Of a stretch of DNA of 33,536 nucleotides, positions 14,501 through 21,641 are shown in pieces. Each line of letters opens with the position of its first letter. The first letter of the stretch is position 1. Under the pieces are notes generated by a model. It saw only the letters and a list, made by a program, of their open reading frames with translations. It was not told where the DNA came from and ran no database searches. Both the position numbers and the translations under genes were made by a program. The DNA is from Candidatus Gottesmanbacteria bacterium RBG_16_52_11 (GTDB taxonomy: Bacteria > Patescibacteriota > Microgenomatia > UBA10105 > UBA927). The DNA lies in contig MFJD01000001.1 of assembly GCA_001779095.1 (NCBI GenBank), forward strand, positions 112,479 through 146,014, in the 5' to 3' direction.

Positions 14501-16720
14501 GCCGTCAGAATAATAGATGCCGTTCCGGTGGTCGACGCCGTAATCCTGGGCATCCCTTAGTGACAGCCAGAATCTGGATGTGCCTTCGATGAGTATTCGG
14601 GCTGTATCATAACTTGTATCGGCACTGACTGAATCCAGTAGCGTCCGTTCGCTTCCGATCGTCCAGTCCGAACCGGTATACGTAAGTTTGCGGTAAAGTA
14701 TATCGCCGTCAGTACCATATCCTGCCAACACGTTACTATAGACCACATATATGTTGTCACTTGTGTCGGTAGCAGCTGTAGCATACAGGTCATGATTACC
14801 GGAAAACTGGGATCGGCAGGTCCAGGTTGTGCCTCCGTCACTTGACATCAGCCAGACTAATCCGCCGACGTAACTGCCGCCGCAACTGAGATTAGCATAT
14901 GCGCTTTGCATAAAAGTATGCAGCGTTCCGTCCGAAGTTTTTATCAGCCGTTCACCCTGCATGCCAAGTAACGAATCGCCGCCGTTGGCTGTATACGTCA
15001 TTACTGCCGGTGAAATTTCACTGACTGAGGGCGGGTCGTTATAGTCGGGACTGACCGTCACCGAACTGGCCCGGATCCGGTATGTGGAGGCGGCTCCCTC
15101 GGTCCAGACGACGTAGAATTTGCCGGCCGGGGACGGCTTGGCGTTCATGGTCATAAACGGCGTCGGAGCCAGCGGCGCTACCTGGGTACCGACCGGGGTA
15201 GTGGTATAGGCACCGGTGGCCCTGGCCCTGATGTAGTAAAACGGTGTTCCTTCTCCGTTAATCTGGGTCGTTCCCCAGTCGGTCGGTTCGGTGAATGTGG
15301 CATATCCGTCTACCCGGAAGTTGCTGGCATTGGCACTGGTCTGAGAGAGGAAGGTAAGAGTTGACCAGTCGGCGATATCCGAATCATAATACTCCCAGGT
15401 GACCGTACCCACCGTGCCGTTGGTGGACAGGTCCCAGGCCACGGCATCGAATTTGTCCGTGCTGCCGAAATAAGCGATATCCCCGACGCCGGTGACCATT
15501 CTGGTGTCGGCAGTAGTCGTATTTGACCCGTCCGAAGTGTCATCGAGGTATCCTCCGGAAACGTAGCTCCAGTATTGGTCAAAAGTCCCGTACGACGGAG
15601 TCAGTTCCGGCGTTTCCTCGGTGTAGTTGAAGCGGTACCCGGGATCGATGACTTTCAGGATCCTGGTCTGGTAATTGGCGGTCCCGGCAAGACCCGTACT
15701 GAAACCCTCGGTGTTGTTGTGGGCTATCCACGCGGTGTTGTTATCCACGCCGATACCGATTCCCGTCAGGGCTTCGTTGAAAGTCGAGATGTTGAAATTA
15801 TTGCCACCGTACCAGATGTTGTGATGGAATTTCGCATATGAAGCGGAAATACCTGAAGCGGCGATAGCATACAACTCACCGTAGGAATTACCGGCCACCG
15901 ACCACTGGCTATTGGTTGCGCTCAGAAACGCATATGTTTTGGCCTGCCATTCGTCGAGATCCTGCGAGTCGCTGCGGTGCCGGAAATAAACGAAACTGGA
16001 CGAATTGCTGTAAAGGACACCTATATAGGACCCGAACCGGACTACGGCCGGGACGTTATAACTGGCTGAAGAGCTGGTTCCGTCCGGATCCAGGTTCGCC
16101 TGTGATAAGGACCATGAAGGTGCCGTGCCCAGTCCGTCCGAATAATATACATTGACCTGGTATTGTGTTCCGGTATAGTAGCGTGTAGCCAGCCAGATCC
16201 GGGTTGTCCCCTCAAGGTCAATTGTTGAGTAGGTATAGGCGTCTGCAGCAGTTGCGTCCAGGACCGTCTGCTCGCTTTCGAGAGTCCAGTTGCTGCCAGC
16301 ACCTTTGGTGAGTTTGCGGTAGTAGATATCATATGCGGCGCTGGCGCCGGAACCGGTGGTGGAATAAACGACGTAGATGTTATCCGAAGAATCCGTAACG
16401 GCTGATGAGTAAAACTGGTTCGACGTATCGGAAGACAGCTGTCCCCGGCAGGTCCAGGTGGCGCCACCATCCGTGGAGTTAAACCACAGAAGTCCGCTTA
16501 AGGGACTACCGCCGCAGGTGGCGGTTTCGGTTCCCAGCTGCAGAAACGCATGGACGGTTTCGTCGGAGGTGACGACCAGGTGCCGCTGGTTGGCTGTCCC
16601 TGCGGCATTGTTAACTGAAGTCGTACCGATGACTGCCGGAGCAGCGGCAGCCGGGCCGGTAAATATAAGTCCGGATACGACAACAAATAGTGCGGTCAGC
16701 AGATGCCGCATATGTTTCAT
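11516..16720 (-). CDS. Giant modular surface protein: Asp-box repeats, Pro/Thr linker, FN3 and carboxypeptidase-regulatory domains
   Basis: This protein of about 1734 residues has a signal peptide (about 1-27, ending AAAAP). Two similar modules of about 530 residues follow (about 30-560 and 565-1100). Each begins with a sialidase-type Asp-box segment (STDGGATW, SSDGGTTW) and ends in a beta-rich part with the motif VNGEG or INGEG. A Pro/Thr/Ser linker follows (about 1100-1135), then two fibronectin III-like domains (conserved LSPGTTYYF and LSPSTTYFYEV) around a second Pro-rich linker. The C-terminal third has a hydrophobic segment, a carboxypeptidase-regulatory-like domain (TDLYGRYQFL), a hydrophobic pair and a second such domain (TDRLGRYAFL). 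It is probably a cell-surface adhesion or glycan-binding protein; no catalytic site is claimed. ATG at 16720 is chosen because a TATAAT at 16731-16736 overlaps the upstream ATG at 16732. Confidence 0.85.
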   Translation of the reverse strand: MKHMRHLLTALFVVVSGLIFTGPAAAAPAVIGTTSVNNAAGTANQRHLVVTSDETVHAFLQLGTETATCGGSPLSGLLWFNSTDGGATWTCRGQLSSDTSNQFYSSAVTDSSDNIYVVYSTTGSGASAAYDIYYRKLTKGAGSNWTLESEQTVLDATAADAYTYSTIDLEGTTRIWLATRYYTGTQYQVNVYYSDGLGTAPSWSLSQANLDPDGTSSSASYNVPAVVRFGSYIGVLYSNSSSFVYFRHRSDSQDLDEWQAKTYAFLSATNSQWSVAGNSYGELYAIAASGISASYAKFHHNIWYGGNNFNISTFNEALTGIGIGVDNNTAWIAHNNTEGFSTGLAGTANYQTRILKVIDPGYRFNYTEETPELTPSYGTFDQYWSYVSGGYLDDTSDGSNTTTADTRMVTGVGDIAYFGSTDKFDAVAWDLSTNGTVGTVTWEYYDSDIADWSTLTFLSQTSANASNFRVDGYATFTEPTDWGTTQINGEGTPFYYIRARATGAYTTTPVGTQVAPLAPTPFMTMNAKPSPAGKFYVVWTEGAASTYRIRASSVTVSPDYNDPPSVSEISPAVMTYTANGGDSLLGMQGERLIKTSDGTLHTFMQSAYANLSCGGSYVGGLVWLMSSDGGTTWTCRSQFSGNHDLYATAATDTSDNIYVVYSNVLAGYGTDGDILYRKLTYTGSDWTIGSERTLLDSVSADTSYDTARILIEGTSRFWLSLRDAQDYGVDHRNGIYYSDGLSDNPSVNVSLSPVDTPGGTDGPHTGNLVRYGGDKIGYIYYDEDLNLYFRSRTDGDPLTGWNGATQITPSTVYNDSWAGVYSATGTTGGQIFLTWTDASNENVLFSYYNGSIWSSPSEIFAACANCGHYVDIMSDGSDVWVIGEDPTDHTSSFYIAGTLAYRKGVAPYGSSDFSASEYPYGYDGKPDQVWTYISGVYTDETTDANNNTASDVPLMASSGDIVYVGSSRKFDYIVADMTTNGGYPGYGLPVYWEYWNGISWEMLPTVNEATDATMVIIGTDMEVQFIPPDNWATTSVNGEGSSYYYVRIRLAKNRTNTATASKIYLIPEVNHPAGLKLVENGTPLVIWPEYNAFEGRVRINLDASVTPTPTPTPTPSPTPGATSTPTPTPTTAPSSSSGSVAGAVAPTCSDSPTYATPLITEVKEKGHFSLEVSLSPPSESFDSMVLAYGTSAGVYPYSVMGISPDQKKVTVGDLSPGTTYYFSVRSQKGCAPGFWSPEVSGTTRAFPEGSQAIKKILPPVPAPPSEPVLPTPFPTAIPTPVPTGVPPSTTATDLITGIVDLITEAFTELAGAVVAWFDPNPTVISGLSVTQIGDTYALVTWTTNHPASSKVSIGTSPDYGRDYQVIGRVTGHAVLLTGLSPSTTYFYEVQSQGKTHAYDARHEFATTATGDTEVPPAPRRPEPVLDRTTRTLSLIGLAAPGSAVLVLAFPPIIPLVPHIRFTPVNLLGILMGLLRKKRYPWGVVFDSQAHIPLDPAIVTLRGSSGVRQQITDLYGRYQFLAEGGDYTLDVVKTGYAFPSRKGPSAAASLYSDLYYGDAFSLTGPAAVALNIPLDRLGELPFNEAEKLRMGIGRFAGVESLVLRLSGLLYTIGFVFSVLALLVTPTTVNTLIVTVYAGILILSRIRRRTQPFGVVLNSRHRPIRGAAVTLTRKFPPGQQLTYTDRLGRYAFLVTRGHYLVTAAYADPAGQIISSVPRETPVEGVVGYVGEDLVAG
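13326..13420 (-). repeat. Pro/Thr-coding low-complexity tandem repeat
   Basis: Near-perfect hexameric repeats (GTGGGA, GTAGGA and variants as read on the plus strand) encode a PTPTP-type linker inside the giant surface protein. It separates the duplicated N-terminal modules from the fibronectin III part and marks a change in base composition. Length variation between strains would be expected. Confidence 0.8.
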
Positions 16721-16730
16721 GATCACCCGC

Positions 16731-16736
16731 ATTATA
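16731..16736 (-). promoter_or_regulatory. -10 element of the giant surface protein gene
   Basis: A perfect TATAAT on the reverse strand ends 10 bases before the ATG at 16720. Predicted transcription starts about four bases before that ATG, which decides between the two candidate starts. Confidence 0.5.
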
Positions 16737-16826
16737 CATGCATTTTCTTACTAAGTTATTACCGTTTTTCCATCCGTTCCAGATCATACTCTACCATGAT
16801 ATTCCGGAAAGAAATCCGAGGTTATC

Positions 16827-17189
16827 ATGATCAAACGGATAGTTATACTTACGATTATTAATGCCATAATGGTATTAACCGGAGTCCGACAGGCAAAAGC
16901 CGGGGGAATTACCATCCCGGTACAATCACCGGCCATAACCCGCGAATCCGGCGCGATTTATTGGCTGAAACGTTTTGGCGGAATCAGGACAGAGCAGTTT
17001 ATCGAAGAAACTGACTGGTGGTGGCTCCTAATGTTACTTACCGTACCCGTATTCCTGATAATCAGACGGGAGCTTGAAAATCAGGACGATACAAGTTACG
17101 GCAGGATTTCAGGTGTCAAAGGCGGCAGATCGGTCAGACGAGCAAAGTCAGCGCGGCAACGGCCGGTACGGAAAAGTAATCGGCGGTGA
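16827..17189 (+). CDS. Unknown small membrane protein with signal peptide and basic tail
   Basis: I do not recognise the family. The 120-residue protein has an N-terminal hydrophobic signal or anchor (about 4-25), a short extracytoplasmic stretch, a second hydrophobic segment (about 65-80, WWWLLMLLTVPVFLII) and a strongly basic C-terminal tail rich in Arg, Lys and Ser that would be cytoplasmic. Weak ribosome site CCGAGG. It is divergent from the giant surface gene and 52 bases upstream of the protease gene. It could serve an accessory role for either neighbour, but nothing in the sequence shows this. Confidence 0.65.
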   Translation: MIKRIVILTIINAIMVLTGVRQAKAGGITIPVQSPAITRESGAIYWLKRFGGIRTEQFIEETDWWWLLMLLTVPVFLIIRRELENQDDTSYGRISGVKGGRSVRRAKSARQRPVRKSNRR

Positions 17190-17230
17190 ATCCTGTAATG
17201 GTATTTACAAACCCGTGTCTGTGTGGTAAA

Positions 17231-17236
17231 TATTAT
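17231..17236 (+). promoter_or_regulatory. -10 element of the subtilase gene
   Basis: TATTAT lies five bases before the ATG at 17242 and no Shine-Dalgarno is present, which predicts a leaderless mRNA. A TTTACA (17204-17209) upstream is too far for this -10 but suits TAAATA (17227-17232), so the exact start is uncertain. Confidence 0.4.
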
Positions 17237-17241
17237 AGATA

Positions 17242-18477
17242 ATGATTAATGTGAAGTCATTGCTTGCTGTTGTTTTGCTGGTCCTGGGGTTGTTACCTGC
17301 GCAGCGGCTGTATGCCGCCAAACCTGACCGCATACCGGGACAGATCCTGGTGAAATTCATTGAGGGAACGTCTGAAGATGAAATCAACCGTCAGGTCAGA
17401 GGCGTCGGCGGTAACAGGATCGGAAACTTAGAAGCGCTGGACGTTGAGGTCATATCGGTACCGGAACAGGCGGCCGACCGGATTCTGACCGCCCTGTCAC
17501 ATAATCCCAAAGTGGAATTTGCCGAACCGGATTTTATTGCCGAGGCATCCGATCCGGATCCTTATTATGCGTCATTTCAGTGGGGTTTTAACAATACCGG
17601 CCAGACAGTAAACGGCGTAACAGGAATAATTGATGCCGACATCGACGCTCCCGAAGCCTGGAGTGCGGTATCCGGCGGCGTGCGGGTCGCGGTACTTGAT
17701 ACCGGCGTGGCGCAGTCCCATGCGGATCTGTCGTCAAAACTGGCCGCTAATCGGGATTTTACCGGATCATCGACCGGTTTTAACGATATATACGGTCACG
17801 GCACCCACGTTGCCGGAATTATCTCCGCCGTTTCCGGGAACGGCCAGGGTGTTGCCGGAGGTTGCCCGAACTGCACAATCATGAACGGCAAGGTGCTTAA
17901 TGACTCGGGTTCCGGGGCATATTCGTGGATCGCCAACGGCATCAACTGGGCGACTGATAACGGCGCCAAAGTCATCAACTTGAGTCTGGGAGGCTCTTCC
18001 CGGTCCTTTACACTGGAAAGCGCTGTAAATCGGGCCTGGAATAACGGTGTAATCGTCGCTGCCGCTGCCGGAAATTCGGCAAATCAGTCAAAGACTTACC
18101 CGGCAGCCTATGCCAATGCCATTGCCGTTGCGGCGACTGACAACCGTGACGCCAAAGCGTACTTTTCATCATACGGAGCCAAATGGGTGGATGTTGCGGC
18201 TCCCGGCGCGTATATCTTTTCGACCTGGAATGACAGCGACAGTTCATCCAATCCGCAACCGGTCTGTGACGTTTCGGGATGTTACAAATTCGCATCCGGG
18301 ACATCCATGGCAACTCCGGTAGTATCGGCAGTTGCCGGCTTGGTTTGGGCTTCCCCTTACGGATCATCCACAAATTCTGTCCGCAATCGGATTGAGTCGC
18401 GTTCAGATCCTGTAACCGGAACCGGCAGCTATTGGAAGTGGGGCCGGGTCAACGCTTTCCGCTCTGTATCTCCCTGA
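17242..18477 (+). CDS. Secreted subtilisin-like serine protease (S8 family)
   Basis: The 411-residue protease has a signal peptide (about 1-25, ending YAA) and a propeptide-like region (about 28-110; PGQILVKF, then VEFAEPDFIAEA, as in fervidolysin-type proteases). A catalytic domain follows with Asp153 (VAVLDTGV), His189 (GHGTHVAG), the oxyanion Asn in AAAGNSA and Ser355 (SGTSMATP). There are two Cys pairs (GGCPNCT and VCDVSGCY) that could form disulfides outside the cell. No C-terminal anchor or sorting signal is seen, so the enzyme may be released. It could process surface proteins such as the giant neighbour or digest external protein for nutrients. Family length is normal. Confidence 0.94.
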   Translation: MINVKSLLAVVLLVLGLLPAQRLYAAKPDRIPGQILVKFIEGTSEDEINRQVRGVGGNRIGNLEALDVEVISVPEQAADRILTALSHNPKVEFAEPDFIAEASDPDPYYASFQWGFNNTGQTVNGVTGIIDADIDAPEAWSAVSGGVRVAVLDTGVAQSHADLSSKLAANRDFTGSSTGFNDIYGHGTHVAGIISAVSGNGQGVAGGCPNCTIMNGKVLNDSGSGAYSWIANGINWATDNGAKVINLSLGGSSRSFTLESAVNRAWNNGVIVAAAAGNSANQSKTYPAAYANAIAVAATDNRDAKAYFSSYGAKWVDVAAPGAYIFSTWNDSDSSSNPQPVCDVSGCYKFASGTSMATPVVSAVAGLVWASPYGSSTNSVRNRIESRSDPVTGTGSYWKWGRVNAFRSVSP

Positions 18478-18522
18478 CCGACCACCGTCGTTTCCGGGAT
18501 AAGCCGGCGGCCGGGTGTTTCC

Positions 18523-18552
18523 TTGCCAATCAACAGCCAAACCTGCTATAGT
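18523..18552 (+). promoter_or_regulatory. Strong extended -10 promoter with a 138-base leader
   Basis: TTGCCA (18523-18528) and TATAGT (18547-18552) are 18 bases apart, with TG one base before the -10. This is one of the best consensus promoters in the window. The next gene starts at 18691, leaving an untranslated leader of about 130 bases, long for this region, where most leaders are near zero. Confidence 0.55.
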
Positions 18553-18690
18553 GTCCAGACTACAACCGGCGTACGGTCATGTGGCGTTGGGATATCCGCG
18601 TTTTCGGAAGGATTTTAGTTCCCGCGATATAAGTCACAAAGCGATAAGTCCGTAAACGGGTTCTGCTGCCGCCGGAAACATAAAAAAGAT

Positions 18691-18918
18691 ATGAGTTCAA
18701 ACGGACATACGCCCTGCATCAGATGCGGCAAAACCAGGATTGTCGCCAAAACCTGGAAGGAGACAATGATTACGTTCGGGGGTAAATCGGTTATCACCCG
18801 GACGATCACTGTCTGCCCTGATCCGGCATGTCAGAAGATTGTGGATGAGCAGCTTGCCGCAAACCGCGAAAAAGTCCTGTCCCGGCAGAAGAAGCAGCCG
18901 GCACGGCACAAAGCATAG
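18691..18918 (+). CDS. Small zinc-ribbon-like protein
   Basis: The 75-residue protein has two cysteine pairs, C9-x2-C12 (CIRCG) and C42-x4-C47 (CPDPAC), about 30 residues apart, which suggests one zinc ribbon. It ends with a basic helical tail (ANREKVLSRQKK). Small proteins of this kind often bind nucleic acid or act as translation-associated accessories, but no specific family is recognised. No Shine-Dalgarno is visible; AAAAAAGAT precedes the ATG. The strong upstream promoter suggests good expression. Confidence 0.65.
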   Translation: MSSNGHTPCIRCGKTRIVAKTWKETMITFGGKSVITRTITVCPDPACQKIVDEQLAANREKVLSRQKKQPARHKA

Positions 18919-19015
18919 CCGGTAACACATACTCCCGATCCTCAGACACGCATTCCTGTAACCGGACTTATCCGCATTATGGAGCATCAATATGCTTCGG
19001 AATACCCATACAAAG

Positions 19016-19033
19016 TTCTTACGTTACTATTAC
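19016..19033 (+). promoter_or_regulatory. Second-type direct repeat (TTCTTAC, 11-bp pitch)
   Basis: TTCTTAC (19016-19022) and CTATTAC (19027-19033) share five of seven bases at an 11-base pitch. The core differs from the TCAG sites, so another OmpR-type regulator, possibly one encoded elsewhere, may bind here, upstream of the sortase pair. Confidence 0.3.
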
Positions 19034-19108
19034 AGGTTTATTGAATCCCGGCCTTAGCATGTAATTCTGTTGACGCTTTGTGTAACGGAACGGAAGGAGG
19101 TGTTGAGC

Positions 19109-19321
19109 ATGATGAAGGAACTAATAAGGTCTGTTGTTGCCATGGTACTGACGTTTATCGTGTCCCTATCTTTGGGCGTTGCGCTATATTACTTAACTCC
19201 GGGTAAAGCCAGGGCTCAGACGGAGTCGCCGGCCGCAACCAGCACCCCCAGACCGACGACCGCTGCCCCCAGTCCGACACCGCAGGTTCCGGTAGGTGCT
19301 CCCCGGACCGGCCGCGGCTGA
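19109..19321 (+). CDS. Small anchored protein with C-terminal APRTG motif, sortase companion
   Basis: The 70-residue protein has an N-terminal membrane helix (about 8-30), then a Pro/Thr/Ser/Ala-rich stalk, and ends in APRTGRG (residues 64-70). The APRTG resembles an LPxTG-type sorting motif, but only two residues follow, with no hydrophobic segment or positive tail as in classical substrates. The N-terminal helix could hold it in the membrane instead. The gene has a strong ribosome site (AAGGAGGTG) and lies 76 bases upstream of the sortase. It may be a sortase substrate or acceptor; this is inferred from position and motif. Confidence 0.65.
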   Translation: MMKELIRSVVAMVLTFIVSLSLGVALYYLTPGKARAQTESPAATSTPRPTTAAPSPTPQVPVGAPRTGRG

Positions 19322-19397
19322 CTTACCGGGAGTTCCGTAATTGCGACGGGTAAAAACGAACAACAGTCATCCCGGACAGCATCTGCGGAATGTTTCT

Positions 19398-20009
19398 ATG
19401 GACATCCGCCGTACCGGCATCATAATTTTAGTGGTTGCCGGTCTGGCTGCCGCCATCATCAGTGCCGGCCGGTTCCATCAGCCGGTCAGTGAACCGATGC
19501 CGCTGGGTGCGGCTACCGGTGTCAGGGTAGGGTATCCGACGGCTGTTGCGCCGGCCCGGCCGGCCAGACCACTGACAATTTCCATTCCCGCAATCAATGT
19601 TGCCGCCCGGGTGGAATATGTCCGGACTGACCGGCAGGGTAATATGGATGTCCCGGCGGATGCGGATAATGCCGCATGGTTTGAGCCCGGATACCTGCCG
19701 GGGGCGACCGGGAACGCGGTCATTGCCGGCCATTACGACAAAGCGGACGGTTCACCGGCCGCGTTTTACCGGCTGTCAGGATTGGTGCCGGGTGATATTG
19801 CGGAAGTATCCGATGAAAACGGTGCCGTTCGTAAATTCCAGGTAGTCAGGGTTGAAAGTTTCGATTCCGCTGAGTTTCCCCTGGATGATGTTTTCGGTCC
19901 GGCCGATACTATTAATCTGAATCTCATTACCTGCTCCGGAACGTGGAATGCCGCAGCGAAGAATTATTCCCGGCGGACGGTAGTATTTACCAGGCTGATA
20001 CCGGAGTAA
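19398..20009 (+). CDS. Class E/F-like sortase
   Basis: The 203-residue transpeptidase has an N-terminal membrane helix (about 7-25), a Pro/Ala-rich linker and a sortase beta-barrel. Catalytic residues are visible: His112 (IAGHYD), Cys179 (LITCSG) and Arg192 (YSRRTVV). The motif LTISIPAINVAARVE at the start of the domain is typical of the short class E/F enzymes. Sortases join proteins carrying a short C-terminal motif to the cell wall or to each other, outside a single membrane. ATG at 19398 is preferred over the TTG at 19341 because it gives a normal N-terminal anchor. The adjacent small protein is the obvious candidate substrate. Confidence 0.9.
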   Translation: MDIRRTGIIILVVAGLAAAIISAGRFHQPVSEPMPLGAATGVRVGYPTAVAPARPARPLTISIPAINVAARVEYVRTDRQGNMDVPADADNAAWFEPGYLPGATGNAVIAGHYDKADGSPAAFYRLSGLVPGDIAEVSDENGAVRKFQVVRVESFDSAEFPLDDVFGPADTINLNLITCSGTWNAAAKNYSRRTVVFTRLIPE

Positions 20010-20384
20010 TCACCGGAGGCCGGAAATAAAAAACCCCTTCCGGTCCGGATTCGGAGCAGGAAAGGGTTTAGGGCTTGCGGATGCTAAAAGAATGTCATGA
20101 ACCGTTTTTCAGGCAGTGAACGGGGTTCACGACCCGGTTCAGCTGTAAAGCAACCGCCGCACGCTGGAGGGAAGGGGAATCAAACGGTATCCACCGGACC
20201 TTCCGGAACGGCCGGGGGAAACGGATTAAGGTATCAGGATTCTGATGCTTGTCCGGATGGTAGTTTATTCTCATAATCAGGTTCCGGTCCTATACTTTCG
20301 GTCAATGCTCAGTATCTACTCATATATCCGTAATAGTTGCGCTAAAGCGGGGTAAGTAAACTGTAAGATGCCAATTACGCCCCC
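20010..20384. other. 375-base gene-free region with stems; possible minus-strand RNA
   Basis: No protein gene fits here. A nested dyad is visible: TGAACCG (20098-20104) pairs with CGGTTCA (20135-20141) and encloses GTGAAC/GTTCAC (20116-20121 with 20125-20130). The terminator at the left end works on the minus strand. The region is either a long 3' untranslated part of the bactofilin-like gene or holds a separate minus-strand RNA. I compared it by eye with RNase P, tmRNA, SRP and 6S RNA and saw no match. Confidence 0.4.
20024..20069 (-). terminator. Minus-strand rho-independent terminator
   Basis: AAACCCCTTCC (20031-20041) pairs with GGAAAGGGTTT (20059-20069) with one mismatch. Read on the minus strand it ends in a run of T residues (20033 down to 20026). 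The plus strand has no T-run after the stem. The terminator is about 315 bases beyond the stop of the nearest minus-strand gene. Confidence 0.75.
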
Positions 20385-21521
20385 TCAGGCGGCGGATTTC
20401 GGGCGGACCAGAAAGTAAAAACCTCCGAGTCCCCAGAGGACGGCCAGCGCCGATAACAGCCAGCCGGCAACAGGTACCGAGAAGACAATCCAGGACGCGG
20501 TAATGCCGATAAACGTGGAACCGATGAAGGACAGTTTCCTGTGTTTCAGATATTCATCCGAAATTTTTATTCCGACTGCCATTCCCGCGGCAATCCGGCT
20601 GATAAATACGGCTAGTATCAACGCCAAAACGGCCAATCCGGCAACCGGTATTCCGAAAATGGTCAGCACTAAAAGCAGAACCACCAGCGGAGCAGCCAGG
20701 AGAATCAGAAGACCTCTGCCGATTGCCCGGCCCGGACGGGCCAGCATAGCCCGGGAAATGTTTCTGAAATGTTTGGATGCGAAAAATGCCAACACCAGGC
20801 CGATCACCAGATGGGTCAGGTATGACATTATCCTGCCGGCTATCCATGAGGCGGGTCTGCGGTTCTGCCCCCAACCGGACGGCACTGCCTTGCTTTTCTC
20901 CGGCGGAATCCGGATAATGGCGCCGGAAACCGTGGCTCCGGGTGCTATCTCCGCATTCCGGTCGCTGACGTATGTCAGCTTTCCTCTGATTGCCGCCTTC
21001 GGTGAGAGAAGCAGCCTGTTGGCGGTAACATTTAGGTCTCCTACCGTTCCCGACAGAATGACAGAATCGGCTGCGCCCCGGACTTCACGGGCGGCGGTTC
21101 CGTCCAGGTGCACGGATTGGCCGGCAAAAAGGGTTTCACCCGCGGTGGTTGCTTCCAGTGTGAGAGTCTGACCGAAGGCGGTAATATTCCGGCTGACATT
21201 TCCGGAAATGCTGACTGACTGACCGGCCAGCCGGACGTCACCGGCAGAAATTCCGGAAATCCGGAGATGCTGCCCGGCGCAGATCACGTCCCCGGTTACG
21301 TTTCCGGTGATGCTGACATTCTGTCCGGCGCAGAACACGTCTCCCCGGACAGTACCGTCGATGGTAATTTCCTGGCCGGAAATCAGCAGTGAATCGTTAA
21401 TGGTTTCACCGGCCGGGACACCGGTGGAATCGCCGGTCCTTACCGTAAATGCTCCGGCAGAACCAGGCAGAAGCAGTGCCGCAGCCAATAATACCATGAT
21501 CGGGATCAGACCGCGGATCAT
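20385..21521 (-). CDS. Exported bactofilin-like beta-helix protein with C-terminal membrane domain
   Basis: The 378-residue protein has a signal peptide (about 1-24, ending AGA), then a run of short beta-helix repeats (about 35-200) of the polymer-forming bactofilin/DUF583 type, for example ISGQEITIDGTVRGDVFCAG and ITGNVTGDVICAGQ. It ends with a membrane domain of about four or five helices (about 230-375). Classical bactofilins are cytoplasmic filaments; here the signal peptide puts the helix outside the membrane, as seen in several uncharacterised exported relatives. It could scaffold the envelope. The predicted -10 TAAAAT (21530-21535) lies eight bases before the start, with no Shine-Dalgarno. 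Confidence 0.8.
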   Translation of the reverse strand: MIRGLIPIMVLLAAALLLPGSAGAFTVRTGDSTGVPAGETINDSLLISGQEITIDGTVRGDVFCAGQNVSITGNVTGDVICAGQHLRISGISAGDVRLAGQSVSISGNVSRNITAFGQTLTLEATTAGETLFAGQSVHLDGTAAREVRGAADSVILSGTVGDLNVTANRLLLSPKAAIRGKLTYVSDRNAEIAPGATVSGAIIRIPPEKSKAVPSGWGQNRRPASWIAGRIMSYLTHLVIGLVLAFFASKHFRNISRAMLARPGRAIGRGLLILLAAPLVVLLLVLTIFGIPVAGLAVLALILAVFISRIAAGMAVGIKISDEYLKHRKLSFIGSTFIGITASWIVFSVPVAGWLLSALAVLWGLGGFYFLVRPKSAA

Positions 21522-21529
21522 ATACGGCC

Positions 21530-21535
21530 ATTTTA
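21530..21535 (-). promoter_or_regulatory. -10 element of the bactofilin-like gene
   Basis: TAAAAT on the reverse strand lies eight bases before the ATG at 21521, which predicts a leaderless transcript. Confidence 0.4.
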
Positions 21536-21591
21536 ATCCGAAAGCAGCGGATCTTCAAGTATACCGGCCGGGTTGCAGGTTTTACAGTCTC

Positions 21592-21600
21592 TGGTACAAT
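21592..21600 (+). promoter_or_regulatory. Extended -10 promoter (TGGTACAAT)
   Basis: TACAAT (21595-21600) with TG one base upstream drives the gene at 21642. The same CTGGTACAAT string occurs at 23647-23656 before another exported-protein gene. Confidence 0.5.
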
Positions 21601-21641
21601 AGTAATTCCCCGATTGCGCCAAAGCAGCCCGAGGGGAACTT

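Noticed and set aside
18579-18632. An 18-codon open frame with two Trp codons in the long leader of the zinc-ribbon gene, possibly a leader peptide
   Set aside because: There is no ribosome site and no attenuator-type stem with T-run after it, and the downstream gene is not a tryptophan gene.
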